Shown here one piece after another: positions 10,374 to 21,518 of a stretch of 64,000 bases of DNA. How positions within the stretch are numbered: position 1 is the stretch's first letter; the number at the start of each line of letters is the position of its first letter. The notes below the pieces were generated by a model. The model saw only the letters and a list, made by a program, of their open reading frames with translations. It was not told the origin of the DNA and ran no database searches. Source of the DNA: Podaxis mareebaensis (taxonomy: Eukaryota > Basidiomycota > Agaricomycetes > Agaricales > Agaricaceae); contig JAEUWP010000416.1 of assembly GCA_018524725.1 (NCBI GenBank), positions 1 through 64,000 on the forward strand, read 5' to 3'. Both the position numbers and the translations under genes were made by a program.

Positions 10374-13300
10374 ATGACTTCGACGCTGTCAACACTGGCT
10401 GCTAGCGCGACTTCGAAAGCTTCAGGCGCTGCTGGGTCAGCTGCACCTGCTGTGAGTATTTCGTCATGTTCCTAAACGTATGTGCACGGAGTTGCAGCGC
10501 TTTATGAAGGAACTTGGATCTCTGGTTTGCTGACGCGAGATACAGTGGCGCCAGTTCCCGTTCTTTGACGTCGTTCCAGTCAAGGATGCACATGATCTCG
10601 ATAGTTCACCCGATATCTTCAAGGTGCGTAGTTGAACATAGGTCTGCATGTGTTGATTCTAACTGTACCCTTAAAGGCAACGCCAGAAATCTCCACCATG
10701 GTTTCCTCCTCATCTGGAGTCCTTGTCGCAGACATACATGGCAGCATACACCTACTTAATCGTGACTTTGAACCAGTTAGCAGTTGGATCGCACACGTTG
10801 GTGGGCGAGTAACGCATATGGTCGAACGGAGGGACATTCTCGTAACACTGGGCGTGCGTGTACTTCATGCCTTCAAACGAAGTAATCACTCAATCCATGG
10901 CAGGAAGAGGACTCTATCCGCTCACCTCTACTCAAGATCTGGGACATGCAGAATTTTGACAAGAAGACAGGTGCCCCTGTCCTCTTACGTTCAACAAAAA
11001 TCCAACTCAGCAACCGCCCACATCCTGTGAGTTGTCTGCTTGCAAGCTCCTTATCCGTTACTAACATCGACATGTTCAGGTCACAACCGTCGCACTTTCA
11101 GCCACCCTCTCCCACCTCGCCATCGGTCTCGGCGACGGCACTGTAATCCTCTACCGGCACCTTGACCAATCTCTATCATCATCCACCTCCCTTACCTCCC
11201 TCCCGAAAATTCGGACGATACACGAGTCTCCGACCGAACCCATAACAGGTCTCGGCTTCCGCGAGCCAACAGAGGAAGTTCCAAACCTGTACTTGTTCGT
11301 CGTTACGACGAACCGTGTGTTATGTTACCAGGCGTCGGGGAAAGGAAGTGGTGGTACGCCGAATGTTGTTGATGAGATTGGTACAGGGCTTGGGTGTGCT
11401 AGTATGGACTGGAGAGGGAAAGATATTGTTGTTGCGAGAGATGAGGCGATCTATGTGTGTAACACGGAGGGAAGGGGGAACTGCTGGGCCTACGAAGGTA
11501 CGCTTGCAATCTGAAATTCGTAAAACTGCCGTTGACTGTGTTGAAAGGCAGCAAGTCATCTATTCACACACACCTCAACTACCTTGTCATTGTCTCACCT
11601 CCTTTCATCCCAAGCGCGTCTGCCGCGTCTGCCACGGTAAGAAACTACGTGGCTCGTTCTGCGAACCCCAGCGAGACGGACATCACCAAGGTGACCGTGT
11701 TCGATCCAGAGAACAAAATCGTCGCGTATTCTGGGCCATTTAGGGAAGGTGTGAGGGAGGTGATATCGCAGTGGGGCAATATCTACATCCTGACATCGGA
11801 CGGCCAGGTGCGTTGTATATGGTCTCGATTCGGGGGAAGGAGTCACTAACTCGGGTGTACACAGCTACTATGTCTACAAGAAAAGAGCACGGCAGATAAA
11901 TTGGATATGCTCTACCGCAAGACGTACTTCCCACTCGCTCTTAACGTGGCCAAGACGCAGAACCTGGATGAATCGAGCGTGGCCGATATCCATCGGCAAT
12001 ACGGCGATCATTTGTACTTGAAGGGCGATTATGATGGTGCGATGCAGCAGTTTGTGCAGACAATTGGGCATCTACAGCCTAGTTATGTCATCCGAAAAGT
12101 GCGCGCACACTTAGAACCCAAAGATTCATGTTGTCGCTAACAATTACGACAGTTCCTCGACGCACAACGCATCCATAACCTCGTAACCTACCTACAAGAA
12201 CTTCACTCTCTCGGACTTGCAAATTCGGACCATACCACCCTCCTCCTCAATACCTACACCAAACTCAAGGATGTTGCTCGCCTCGACAGTTTTATCAAAA
12301 CCGAGTCGAAACGAAACACCGACGCGGCTTCTGGGGAACTGCCGTTTGATTTGGATACAGCGATTAGGGTGTGCCGACAGGCGGGGTATTTTGAGCATGC
12401 GGCGTATTTGGCGAAGAAGTATGAAAGGCACGAAGACTATCTGAGGATTCAAATTGAGGATGCCGGAGATTTCAGGGATGCTGGGGCATATCTTAGGAAA
12501 TTGGGACCTGAAGCTGTGAGTTTGCTTTTTCCTTGGCTCGCCACCTACTTACTGTATGTCTTCATGTAGGCCGAGAGTAATTTGGCAAGATATGGAAGAG
12601 CAATGCTGCACAGCTTGCCCGAAGAAACGACACAATTGCTTATTGACCTTTGTACAACTACTGGATCGCTCGCGGAACCTGAAGAGTCGACTTCGGTGGT
12701 AACAAAACAACCATCTGCGGCCACTTCGAGTAGTGGACCTTCATATCTCTCCTACCTTGCGCTACATCGAGGTCAACCTACAACTTCAATCGCGTCGGAC
12801 GCGACGCCACCGTCTCCTTCAATCAAAACGGTCAGACCGGAGAATGTATCCACATCGGGTACGACTACGCCTCCACGGCCTACTGCTTCATCGATCTCTA
12901 CTGCTACTGCTACTGCTATGGCTACTGCAACAGGAGCTCAGACCGTAGCTATTCCTCAGCCACAGCCTGTGCGGCTACCGTCGCCAAGGGTGTATTTCGC
13001 GCATTTTGTGGATCACATGGAACAGTTTGTCGTGTTCTTGGAGACGGTTGCATATAGACGATACGGGCAGAGCGTAGACGAAGGGTCTATCGCGGAACAC
13101 GTTTCTACGCAGCGGGCGAAAGGCTCACCTGCATCCCCAGAAGGGGAGGATGACCCTCAGGATAAAGAGGATCAGGTGGCGATTTGGAATACGTTGTTGG
13201 AGTTGTATTTGACTCTACCTGAATCTGTGCAGGGAGGAGACCAGCAGGAAAAGGGGAAAGAGTTGAAGGAGAAGGCGATGAAGGTCTTGAGGAGTCATAC

Positions 13301-14214
13301 GTTGCCGTACGACCCTACACATGCGCTTATCCTTTGTTCGACCCATGGGTTTACGGATGGTCTGGTCCTGCTTTGGGAGAGACTGGGGATGTATGAAGAT
13401 ATCATACGGTTTTGGATTGAAAGATCCAAGGCTGGCGATGCGAGTGCGTCGAAGAAGGTTGTTGAGGGCCTTAAGACGTATGGCGAGAATCATCTGGGGC
13501 TGTTCCCTCTTGTGTTACGGTTCTTGACGTCCACACACGAGCTGTTGGCGAAGCATAGAGAGGATTTGAGAGAGATCCTGGACCATATTGAGGGAGGGGG
13601 GATTATGCCGCCACTTGGGGTCGTGCAGCTGTTGAGTAGGAATGGGGTTGCGAGCGTTGGGCTCGTGAAGGAGTGGTTGATGATGAGGATTAAGGAAAGT
13701 CGGGAGGAGATTGAAGAGGTCAGCAAGTGTCGTTTGCTCTCTTAACGGATGTTGTGTGGCTGATTGGATTCTCTGCATAGGATAAGAACCTGATCAGGTC
13801 GTATAGGCTGGAGACGGCTGAAAAGTTGAAGCAGGTAGAAGAGCTGACAGATACGCAACATCCGAAGGTGTTCCATGTTACGAGGTGTGCGATATGCAAA
13901 GCACAGTTGGACTTGCCTGCGGTACACTTTATGTGTAACCACAGTTATCATCAGAGGTGCGTAAACGACCTTGGACTCGGACTGGCAAAGGCTTGACTGT
14001 GATTCTTCACAGGTGCATTCAGGAGCATGATACGGAGTGCCCGAACTGCGCAAGGGAGCATGGCGTTATCAGAGAGATCCGGAGGAATAATGAGAGATTG
14101 GCGGATCAACACGATGTATTCCTTGCAGAGGTACAGGAGAAAGGGTTCGAGGCTGTGGCTACTGCATTTAATAGGGGTATCTTGAACATGGGGAGGACGG
14201 AGGAGGTTGGTTGA
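10374..14214 (+). CDS. VPS11: vacuolar protein sorting protein 11 (Pep5), RING-H2 protein of HOPS/CORVET
   Basis: Eleven exons (10374-10451, 10546-10623, 10677-10853, 10904-11026, 11080-11497, 11548-11807, 11865-12098, 12153-12515, 12570-13718, 13781-13956, 14013-14214) give 1,085 residues. After a short Ala/Ser leader the protein opens with WRQFPFFDVVPVKD and a beta-propeller half (SPLLKIWDMQ, VTVFDPENKIVAYSGPF). An alpha-solenoid follows (YRKTYFPLALNVAK, YGDHLYLKGDYDGAMQQFV). The C-terminus is a RING-H2 finger: C-x2-C in CAICKAQ, C-x-H-x2-H in MCNHSYHQR, and C-x2-C in CPNCAREHG. This is the standard Vps11 plan. The protein is a core subunit of the HOPS and CORVET tethers that drive endosome and vacuole fusion. 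A Ser/Thr/Pro-rich insert of roughly 90 residues lies in exon 9 (about 12660 to 12985), in a variable part of the solenoid. The gene is followed closely by the CCCH gene on the same strand. Confidence 0.93.
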
Positions 14215-14338
14215 GGTTGATGGATTACTGCGATTAATCTGATGTTGCTGTTGTGATGATACTTAGCTTGTGAGACGGATATAACCAAAGGGATGTGTGA
14301 CACAGCCACCGATAGGCTTGTACATTCTCCGTCGAGAG

Positions 14339-17300
14339 ATGGGACTCAAGGACCGTGTTTCATTCCCCCGCAAGAGCCGAAGGTGCAGAGTACGTCTTCT
14401 GATAAACTTTCTCAAAACCTTAAGTCTGGATCCCGACCACCTTAACAGCATTTCAAGGACAGCGGCTCACCGACGCCCATCAGATGCCCTCTCCCCGCCC
14501 GTGACTGCTATTTCGTACATCCTGAGGATCCTCAATGGAGGGATGCGAAGATGTACGTGAAGAACTACACTCGCCGGTCCTCCTCCTCCGAGCGCAGGGG
14601 TGGGCGAGAACGGGAAAGGGACTACTCGCCTGAGAAGTCGAGGGATAGAGGGTGGGGTGGGCGCAGGAGCGCGCGGGAAAGACAACGAGAACGCGAAAGG
14701 GAGCGCGAACGGTCGAGGGGCAGGTCCAGGTCGAGAGAGCGAACACCCGCGAGGTTTAGTTCAGCTAGAGGGAGGAGGGAAGACTCTGTCGCGTCGTTGC
14801 ACGAAGATGCGGGCAACGATGCTGCCACAAGGACCGCGCCTAGTACTCCTGTTATACCTTCAGCACCAGCTATGTTGCGTGGCAAGGCACCATTGACATC
14901 GCCTACATCCAAGAGCAGCATTGTTGATTCCTCGCAGCGACACCGCGAAATCGGGAAACAACCTTCCTCGATTAAAATAGGTGCTAGTACTATTACTCCA
15001 CGGCCACCTTCTTTACCTCCTTCCCCTCTCCCTCCGCCTCCATCTGCAACACCTCTCCAGTCGCCCGTGCTCTCGAACTTTCGGGCCACCACTGCACCAC
15101 AACCTCGTATACCCACTACGCCGACGAGTGCAACTTCCAATTCTGGCTTTCTCGTACCAGACTTGCCGCCCCCGTCGAGTGCTGCGTCTAGCTCAAGCTT
15201 CGCAGTACCAGCTCCACCTTCTACAAGAACTACCAATACTTCTAGTGCTGCGTCTGTACCGCCTTCGACTGCGAGCCCGGTTGCGATTACGCAAACAGAA
15301 CCGCGTCCACCGGCTTTCGTCAAGTCTTCTACCATATTCACGCTTGAACCTTCGACCTCGAAATCGTCTGTTTCTTCCGTAGCCACGACGATGGACATCT
15401 CTTCTTCGAGTCCTCCGGCGCAGCCTAGTACTCCCACTTTAAATGCTCCGACGTCCATGCCGACATCGACTATTCCCGTTACCACTCATGTTACCACTCC
15501 CACTTCTGCGACTACGGCAAATCAATTGCCCAACCTGAATGCTTCTACGACTTCGGGTATGATACCTGGGTTGACACCCACTGATGCGACATCGACGCCG
15601 CGGGTGCCATCGTCAACCCCTCGAGATGCTCGACCGCCACAGCCACAGCCTCAATCTCAACCGCAGCAACCCTTGCCGCCACCCAGAGAACTGTCACCCC
15701 CACCTCCACCCCCTCCACTGCCGCCTTTACCCAGTCTTGAGCCTGCCCAGGCAACAATACCCGAACTCACGCATGAAGCCAAGTTGGAATTATGGACAAA
15801 ACGAACAAAGTATGCCGTCTATTTTCTTGCATCGCTCTACCTCTTCTGACATATCCCTTCCAGAACAATGGCAGAGATTCTTATTCACGAAGACCAGATA
15901 ACCAAACTGACCTCGGATATCCATGACCTCACACGTTACTCTACCTCTCCATTCTTCACCTCGGACCCAGACGAGAAAAAACGCATCGAAGCCAATATTG
16001 AGGACCTAAAGGCGAAAAAGGACGCGGCGAAACAGGCTATGCAGAAGGGGTTGGATACCCTCATTGGGGCTGATACTTGGCCAAGCGTGCCGGTTATGGA
16101 GGAGGTGCAGAAGCGGAATGAGAAGATGCAGGAGTATGTGGTTGGGCTTGCGGATGTGATGAAGGAGGTTGGAGAAACGTTGAAAGAATTGGCGGAGATT
16201 GCGAGGAAGGGTAGGGGTAAGGACAAAGGAAAGGGCAAGGGCAAGAAAAAGGACAAAGGGAAGGGAAAGGAGAAGGTGTCTGACGAGGATGCGATGGAGG
16301 TCGACTCAGAAGTGCCACCAGCAACTGGGGTTGAGACTGAAACTGGGGCTGTTGAAGGGCAACCTGCTTTAGATCCTGATGTTGACAATGACGATGAAGA
16401 TGAGGAGGCAGAGAATCTGATGCGATCAGAAGAACTAGATGAACTACGGGCGAGATTCGAATCCTTGAGTGAGATGTGGCAGAATGTCTCGATCTCACTA
16501 GATCAAGCCGAGTCATCTTGGATGGGTGGCGTGAAAGAAATGTTTCAAGACCTCGTCGAAGAACAGCGGGATACTATTCGCACCCGTGTCGAACAACACA
16601 AATCTCGCATCGAGGAACACGCTACCCAGCTCAAATCCGACATCTCTCGGGTTGATGAAAAGGTTACGGCGGCAAGCAAGAATGTCGACTCAGTCGTAGA
16701 CGAAACTGCACAGGCTCTCGAGAAGATTTTGAAGCTTAGGGAAGAGAGAGATGCGCTTCTTGCAAACCAAAAGAAGTTCCTTAGCGAGGAGTTGCCGGTA
16801 TACAAAGCCAAGTTCACGGCTTATGAAGCGCAGAGGGAGAAGGATCAGAAGAGGTATACCGTGCTCGAGGCAGCGTTGAACGCGTATGTCAATAGACCGC
16901 CGTCGCCACCACCTGTTGGGGTCGGATCATCGTCATCTACTCCCCTGGGCAACGCGTCCAATGCGGCCTCGACGTCGACCTTACCCGCCTCTTCCTCAAT
17001 GACGCCTAGCAACAATAACAGGAAAACACAGCCAACACTTCACGCACCAGAATACCTCCTCAACACGCTCCGACCTTACCTCACACAACTCCTCCGAGAA
17101 AACGTGAAGCCACTCATGGAGGAGTTCCGACGACGAGTGGAGGAAATGATGAATGCGCAGAAGGAAGAGATGTATGGGAATGTGTGGAGGAAGATTGAAT
17201 TGACGTGTCAGGTGTTGAGTAAGGTGCAGAAGAGTGCGGAGATGGATATTGGTGCGATTTTGGGGAGTGCGGATGTTGGAGGTGGGGAAGTGGCGGGAAG

Positions 17301-17478
17301 GAATGGGAGTGTTGATACTGGACCTAGTGCAAACCCGGGGGCGAGTGCGAGTGGGGGCACAAGTACGATTCCGGGTCAGGGGAGGGTCACACCTGCGGCG
17401 CCTGTTGCTAGTCCTAGTGGAGGAAACGTTGCTGGTCCGAGTGGGGGTGCCGCTGCGGGCTCTAGTCGTAATGTGTAA
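14339..17478 (+). CDS. CCCH zinc-finger, RS-rich, coiled-coil protein
   Basis: Three exons (14339-14389, 14449-15809, 15864-17478) give 1,008 residues. The 51-nt first exon begins at an ATG and splices in frame to complete a CCCH finger: C16-x13-C30-x6-C37-x3-H41 (RRCRHF ... RCPLPARDCYFVHPEDPQW), within the C-x4-15-C-x4-6-C-x3-H rule. An Arg/Ser/Glu-rich tract follows (RERERERERSRGRSRSRERT), like splicing or RNA-binding proteins, then about 300 residues rich in Pro, Ser and Thr. The second half holds a Lys/Gly basic run (KGKGKGKKKDKGKGK), an acidic patch (DNDDEDEEAE) and long coiled coils (QHKSRIEEHATQLKSDISRV). A nuclear RNA-related role is inferred; no specific orthologue is recognised. If translation instead began at the later ATG at 14551, the finger would be lost. 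Confidence 0.7.
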
Positions 17479-20400
17479 TAATGATAAGGCGACGATGGGA
17501 AGGGGGTGGATATGGTTCTCTTTGTTTCTTTTGGGCTTTTTTCACCGTCATATCTTGGATGTCTTTTTTACCTTTCTTATCCTAATTTCTCTTTTCGTTC
17601 TTACCCAAATACTTCGCCTTTGGATCGATCGTGTATTCAGATTCACATCAGGAACTCAGCTTGGTGACCCAGTTTCAATTGCTTCGAGCTTCACGGCTCG
17701 ACCCGATACTAGACTGTGACGATCTACACGAACGAATCTGAACCTGGAAAGCTCCAGCTCCCTAGCTCCAACCTTGGAGTTCATACCGCGAACGATAGAA
17801 GGTTGAATTGGCGACCCAAGTTGGTACTGATCGTAACAAGAGAGTTGAAAGTGGCCTAGGCACTCAGGAGATGAAAACCACGAGTGGTAAACTACCCATA
17901 AGCCAGGCAAAGCACTCGCAGTATTACTTCCAATGTGCCTGATCGCGCCAGTGATATACGATGCCCCTCCTAATCTTGGAAACTAGACCAATCCAGAAGT
18001 TCTTGGCTTTGGCGCCGAGGTGCCACAGTCACTACAATACAACTTGTGATGGTGGAAATGAGTTTGTCGTTAATGAAATGGGTACTGTTGTGATCTTCAG
18101 GTGTAAGTGATGCTTCGAAAAGGAGAAAGGGGAGAGTTGTAGCTTCTTGGGTCCTGTACGTTCTGGGTGAGGGTTAAGATTAATATAGCGTTAATGTAGC
18201 GTTGGTATGTAAAGGTTGGTTTTACATTATAGGAGGTTCAGGGTATAGGGGTGGTTCCGCGGATGAAGGGGTGGTTCGTTGATTGGGCGACAGGAGGACT
18301 GGATGAGTGAGTCTAGTGTGGCCGTAGATGGGCGCTTTGTGTGTTCATACAGGAAGAAAATAGAGCTGATTATCGGTGTGCCTACCCCTGACAGATGAGG
18401 ATATGTAGCTCCTCCTGGAAAGTGACGATAAACCGAAGTCTGAATATCGTTGATGAACGACGTCGCGCACGACATATGTGCTGAGTCCGAAAATTCGCCT
18501 GGTGGAGTTCCTGACAGAATACTAACTATGACAGTTTTTGGAGCCTCGTCAGGCACGAGCAGCTCGACTCAGTCAACCACCAGGTAGGGCAAAAGCCAGG
18601 AAAAAATCTCCAAGCCACGATCTCAAAGTGATAGCCATTCGAGTCGCTCGAGAGTCTTAGAGATCGATGCTCCAACCAACGAAGTGACTTGCCGTCGGCA
18701 CTAGCAAAAAAGTACCGTCACAGGATCGCCATGCGATCGACACTTGTAACATCCAGGAAGTTAAAGCAGTTGTGCATTGAACTTAGTGGTGAGATCTGGG
18801 GTAATCAGTGCACGAAGACCCAAAGCCGAAAGTCAGTGTGTACGTAGAGCACTGCCTCAATAGTTGCCGTAGGGTGATAAGATAGTCTCTTGCGCGGTAC
18901 GCTTAGATGTATCTTGATTGCATGGGAGATACTAGGCCCTAGAGAAGCAGATTAGATGTCGTTACATCTGTCCATCCTTCTGGTCGAGAAGCGAACTATG
19001 AGGCATCCAAGGGTTGTCCACCGAGGGCGATCAAGAGGTCTAATACGAAGCAGATCCTACAGTGGTCGCGCGTCACCGCAGGGTTTTCAAGCAAACCGCG
19101 GGACAGAACCTGTAATTGGACAAGTTCCTTGGTGTTGGACCAGCCAGACAAGCGCCCTATGGTGTTTGCATCGTAAGATTGTCGGCGCTAGAGATAAAGG
19201 CTTCGGTCGTGACAGATAATAAGTAGAGCACACGTCGCAATAACACCTCGTTCATAGTCACAAGGCGGTCGTAACGAAAGCGCTATAAAGTCTGAACAAA
19301 ATCAAAGGAATATGTCATAAACCTTAACCCTAGTTTATGAGCAGCTTCGTTCTGCTCGAACATCATGGCCACTCCCAACATCCGTTGAACTGGTTTCTCT
19401 GCACCCTCTCTCTCCTGCGATCAGATTGACACAGCTCATGATGAAGAATAAGAACCGCTGTATCGTACGGACTACAACCGAAAGCGTGTACTCAGGACCC
19501 TCCCACATTTGTCGACCATCAGTCCCAGACCAATGTGCACTCGGATGGTTCCAAGATTGAGCCCCCCGTTTTCAGCCTGCCTTGCTGAAGCATCGTGTTG
19601 TGGAGTTGGTTTTAATTAAGAGAGCTGATGGTAATTGTATGCCTATCTCCTGAGCTTAGGCAATGGTCCGTAACACACCGTGCACACCGTTCTTTACTCT
19701 AGGTTTTACATCAATCTCGCCTCGTAACACTCGCCTTTAGCTCACGAAAGTTCTGGAATATGTCATATCTACTCTATCACTTCATCGTACTTGAGAAAGT
19801 ACGCGAAATCCATGGCCCGAGGTGAGTGGGTGATCCAAGTCGTCGTAACTTTCCTCGTGCAAACCGCGAGTACTTGCAGGGCATTCTACTTCACACAAAA
19901 GAAATCGTCTTCGATTACATATTTTAACAACCGGATTGCACGATTCACGGCTTGGGGCAGAACCAAGGGCTCTCTGATACTCTTTTCTCAACTTGACGCG
20001 CCTCGTGTCGGGATCATATGATCATCAAACCCGAAGCCTGATCACCCACCTCAGTCATCACGCTTGATCTCTAGCCTCCAGAAAGGGCATTTGCGCAATA
20101 GAAGCGTAAAGGGAAATGACGCTACGAATCCTTGGATCCAGTTACTGTTCTCCTTTACCCTCGGGCCTGCGGAGAATTTGGCCTCACAGCACGAACCGCC
20201 CATTTTCAAGTGGGCCATGACTGCAAAGGTCGACGGATTCGGCATATTGCTGTGTGCACTGCCCCGCAGTAATATGTTCTCATCGAACGCCCAGAAGCTT
20301 TTGTCCCCCGAACCGCCAAACCACTGTTTCTTGGGTAGTGCAACGTGGGCGTAGCACGCCTCGCTACTGGCCAAAAATAGGGGTACCTCGGAAAGGCGGA

Positions 20401-20636
20401 TAAGTTCTTCAACAAGGTGCAAGACAACCAGGGTCGAATATCAGGGATCAGGTTCCGATATGAACCCTTGGCGAGGGTGTGGGCGCTGTGGCTATGGAAG
20501 AGGCCGTACCCGAACAGATGCGACCCAGAGGCGACCCTGGTGCATGAGCCTGATATGACTCAATTCAAGGCGGCGAAAAGTTTGGGGAGGGACAACGGCA
20601 TCTTATCTGAAGTCGTGGTCCGACATGTGTGTGGTA
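17479..20636. other. gene-poor stretch
   Basis: No supported gene. Open frames are short and mostly lack ATG starts. A minus-strand frame at 18227-18556 has protein-like text (SGVGTPIISSIFFL) but I could not extend it by splicing. The first part carries the 3' UTR of the coiled-coil gene. Confidence 0.4.
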
Positions 20637-20817
20637 CAGTCGCCTCTGTCTTAACCCATAGTAGTTGGTGGAAGGTCCGAGCTATGGGTTATGACAGAGT
20701 ATGGGTTATGAGAGAGATGCGAAAAAAATGGTATTAGAAAATTGATTAAAATTCTGATTAAATTTACTTAGCCATGGTAGTTACCTACGACGTTGAAAAC
20801 AAGTTGTTCTGAACGTT

Positions 20818-21120
20818 CTAGTTCCCATATTTAACGAAATAATCATCAATCTGTGTCTCTATCAAGTTAGCTGTCTCCTCTAAGCGAAGTTCATGATTAA
20901 AAGCGAGCAATAATTGTTCCAGCTTACGAGAGAATGGATGGGATGTTGCGAGGTAATTACTCACGAGAGTGGAAGCCTGCAAAAGATCTTTGCGACAAGG
21001 GGGTTCAATAGCTGAGTCATCCTCCAATGTGTCGTCCTCTCCGCCATTGATCTCGCTGATCTCCTGCATCCTGCGTGATTCCGCCACTGCGTTGAAAATT
21101 TCTTCTTGTTCCATCATCAA
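20818..21120 (-). pseudogene. C-terminal remnant of a pogo/CENP-B-like transposase
   Basis: A 100-codon frame inside the deleted transposon. It reads as the tail of a pogo-type DDE transposase: a Leu-rich helix with ASTLVSNYLATSHPFSRKLE, then LRLEETANLIETQIDDYF, which resembles the KLE...RLEE...T.I.DYF ending I know from basidiomycete elements of this group. The HTH and catalytic DDE domains are absent, so the protein cannot be active. Its position close to the left terminal repeat, read on the minus strand, is right for the 3' end of an element whose 5' half was lost. The family call rests on the tail pattern plus the flanking terminal repeats. Confidence 0.6.
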
Positions 21121-21388
21121 TTCCCCTTTGCTCGTGGTCAGGGTTGTGGAAGTATTTCTCGCTTGAGCACTGTGTAGCCCTTCTCAAGAATTTGAACGAG
21201 TGTAGGACTAGACTTAGTAAGGGGCATAATAGATGTGAAATCTTTACAGAATGACAGTTCGACTTCTGAATTTCCTCCCGGTTCCCAGGTTACGATGACG
21301 AAACGCCCAAACGTTACTATCCTAATGTGCTATAATACTATTTATGGCAGTGGGCGCTATGGGGTTTCGAGCCGAAATAGCTATGGGT

Positions 21389-21500
21389 TATGGGGTATCA
21401 GGGAGTTATGGGTTTTTGCTTACAAATCCCTGCGAACGAACTTCGTCACATGGAAATCCTATGGGTTATTACAGAGTATGGGTTATGACAGGTATGGGTT
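21389..21500 (+). repeat. subterminal TATGGGTTA motif cluster
   Basis: Five copies of a TATGGGTT(A/T) core occur in about 110 bp, partly within an ACAGAGTATGGGTTATGA unit. Two further copies lie near 20683-20708 just inside the left terminal repeat. They may be transposase-binding subterminal repeats. Confidence 0.55.
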
Positions 21501-21518
21501 AAGACAGAGGCGACTGTA

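Larger units (their letters stand above)
20637..21516. mobile_element. deleted pogo-like (Tc1/mariner superfamily) DNA transposon
   Basis: The element is bounded by a 24-bp terminal inverted repeat, 20637-20660 and 21493-21516, starting CAGTCGCCTCTGTC. I read the two copies as identical. A TA dinucleotide lies immediately outside each end (20635-20636 and 21517-21518), as expected for the TA target duplication of Tc1/mariner elements, and CAGT-type ends are typical of the pogo group. At 880 bp it is too short for a full transposase of about 500 residues and holds only the C-terminal coding remnant. It is therefore a non-autonomous deletion derivative. Both subterminal regions carry repeated TATGGGTTA motifs. 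The matched ends suggest fairly recent movement. Confidence 0.88.

Noticed and set aside
18227..18556. A RasGAP-like fragment (SGVGTPIISSIFFL) on the minus strand
   Set aside because: The likeness to the FxFLRF region of RasGAPs is loose, the Arg is missing, there is no ATG start except GTG, and no neighbouring exons could be found.
19322..19334. Telomere-like AACCCTA text
   Set aside because: It is a single unit, not an array, and sits in the middle of the window.
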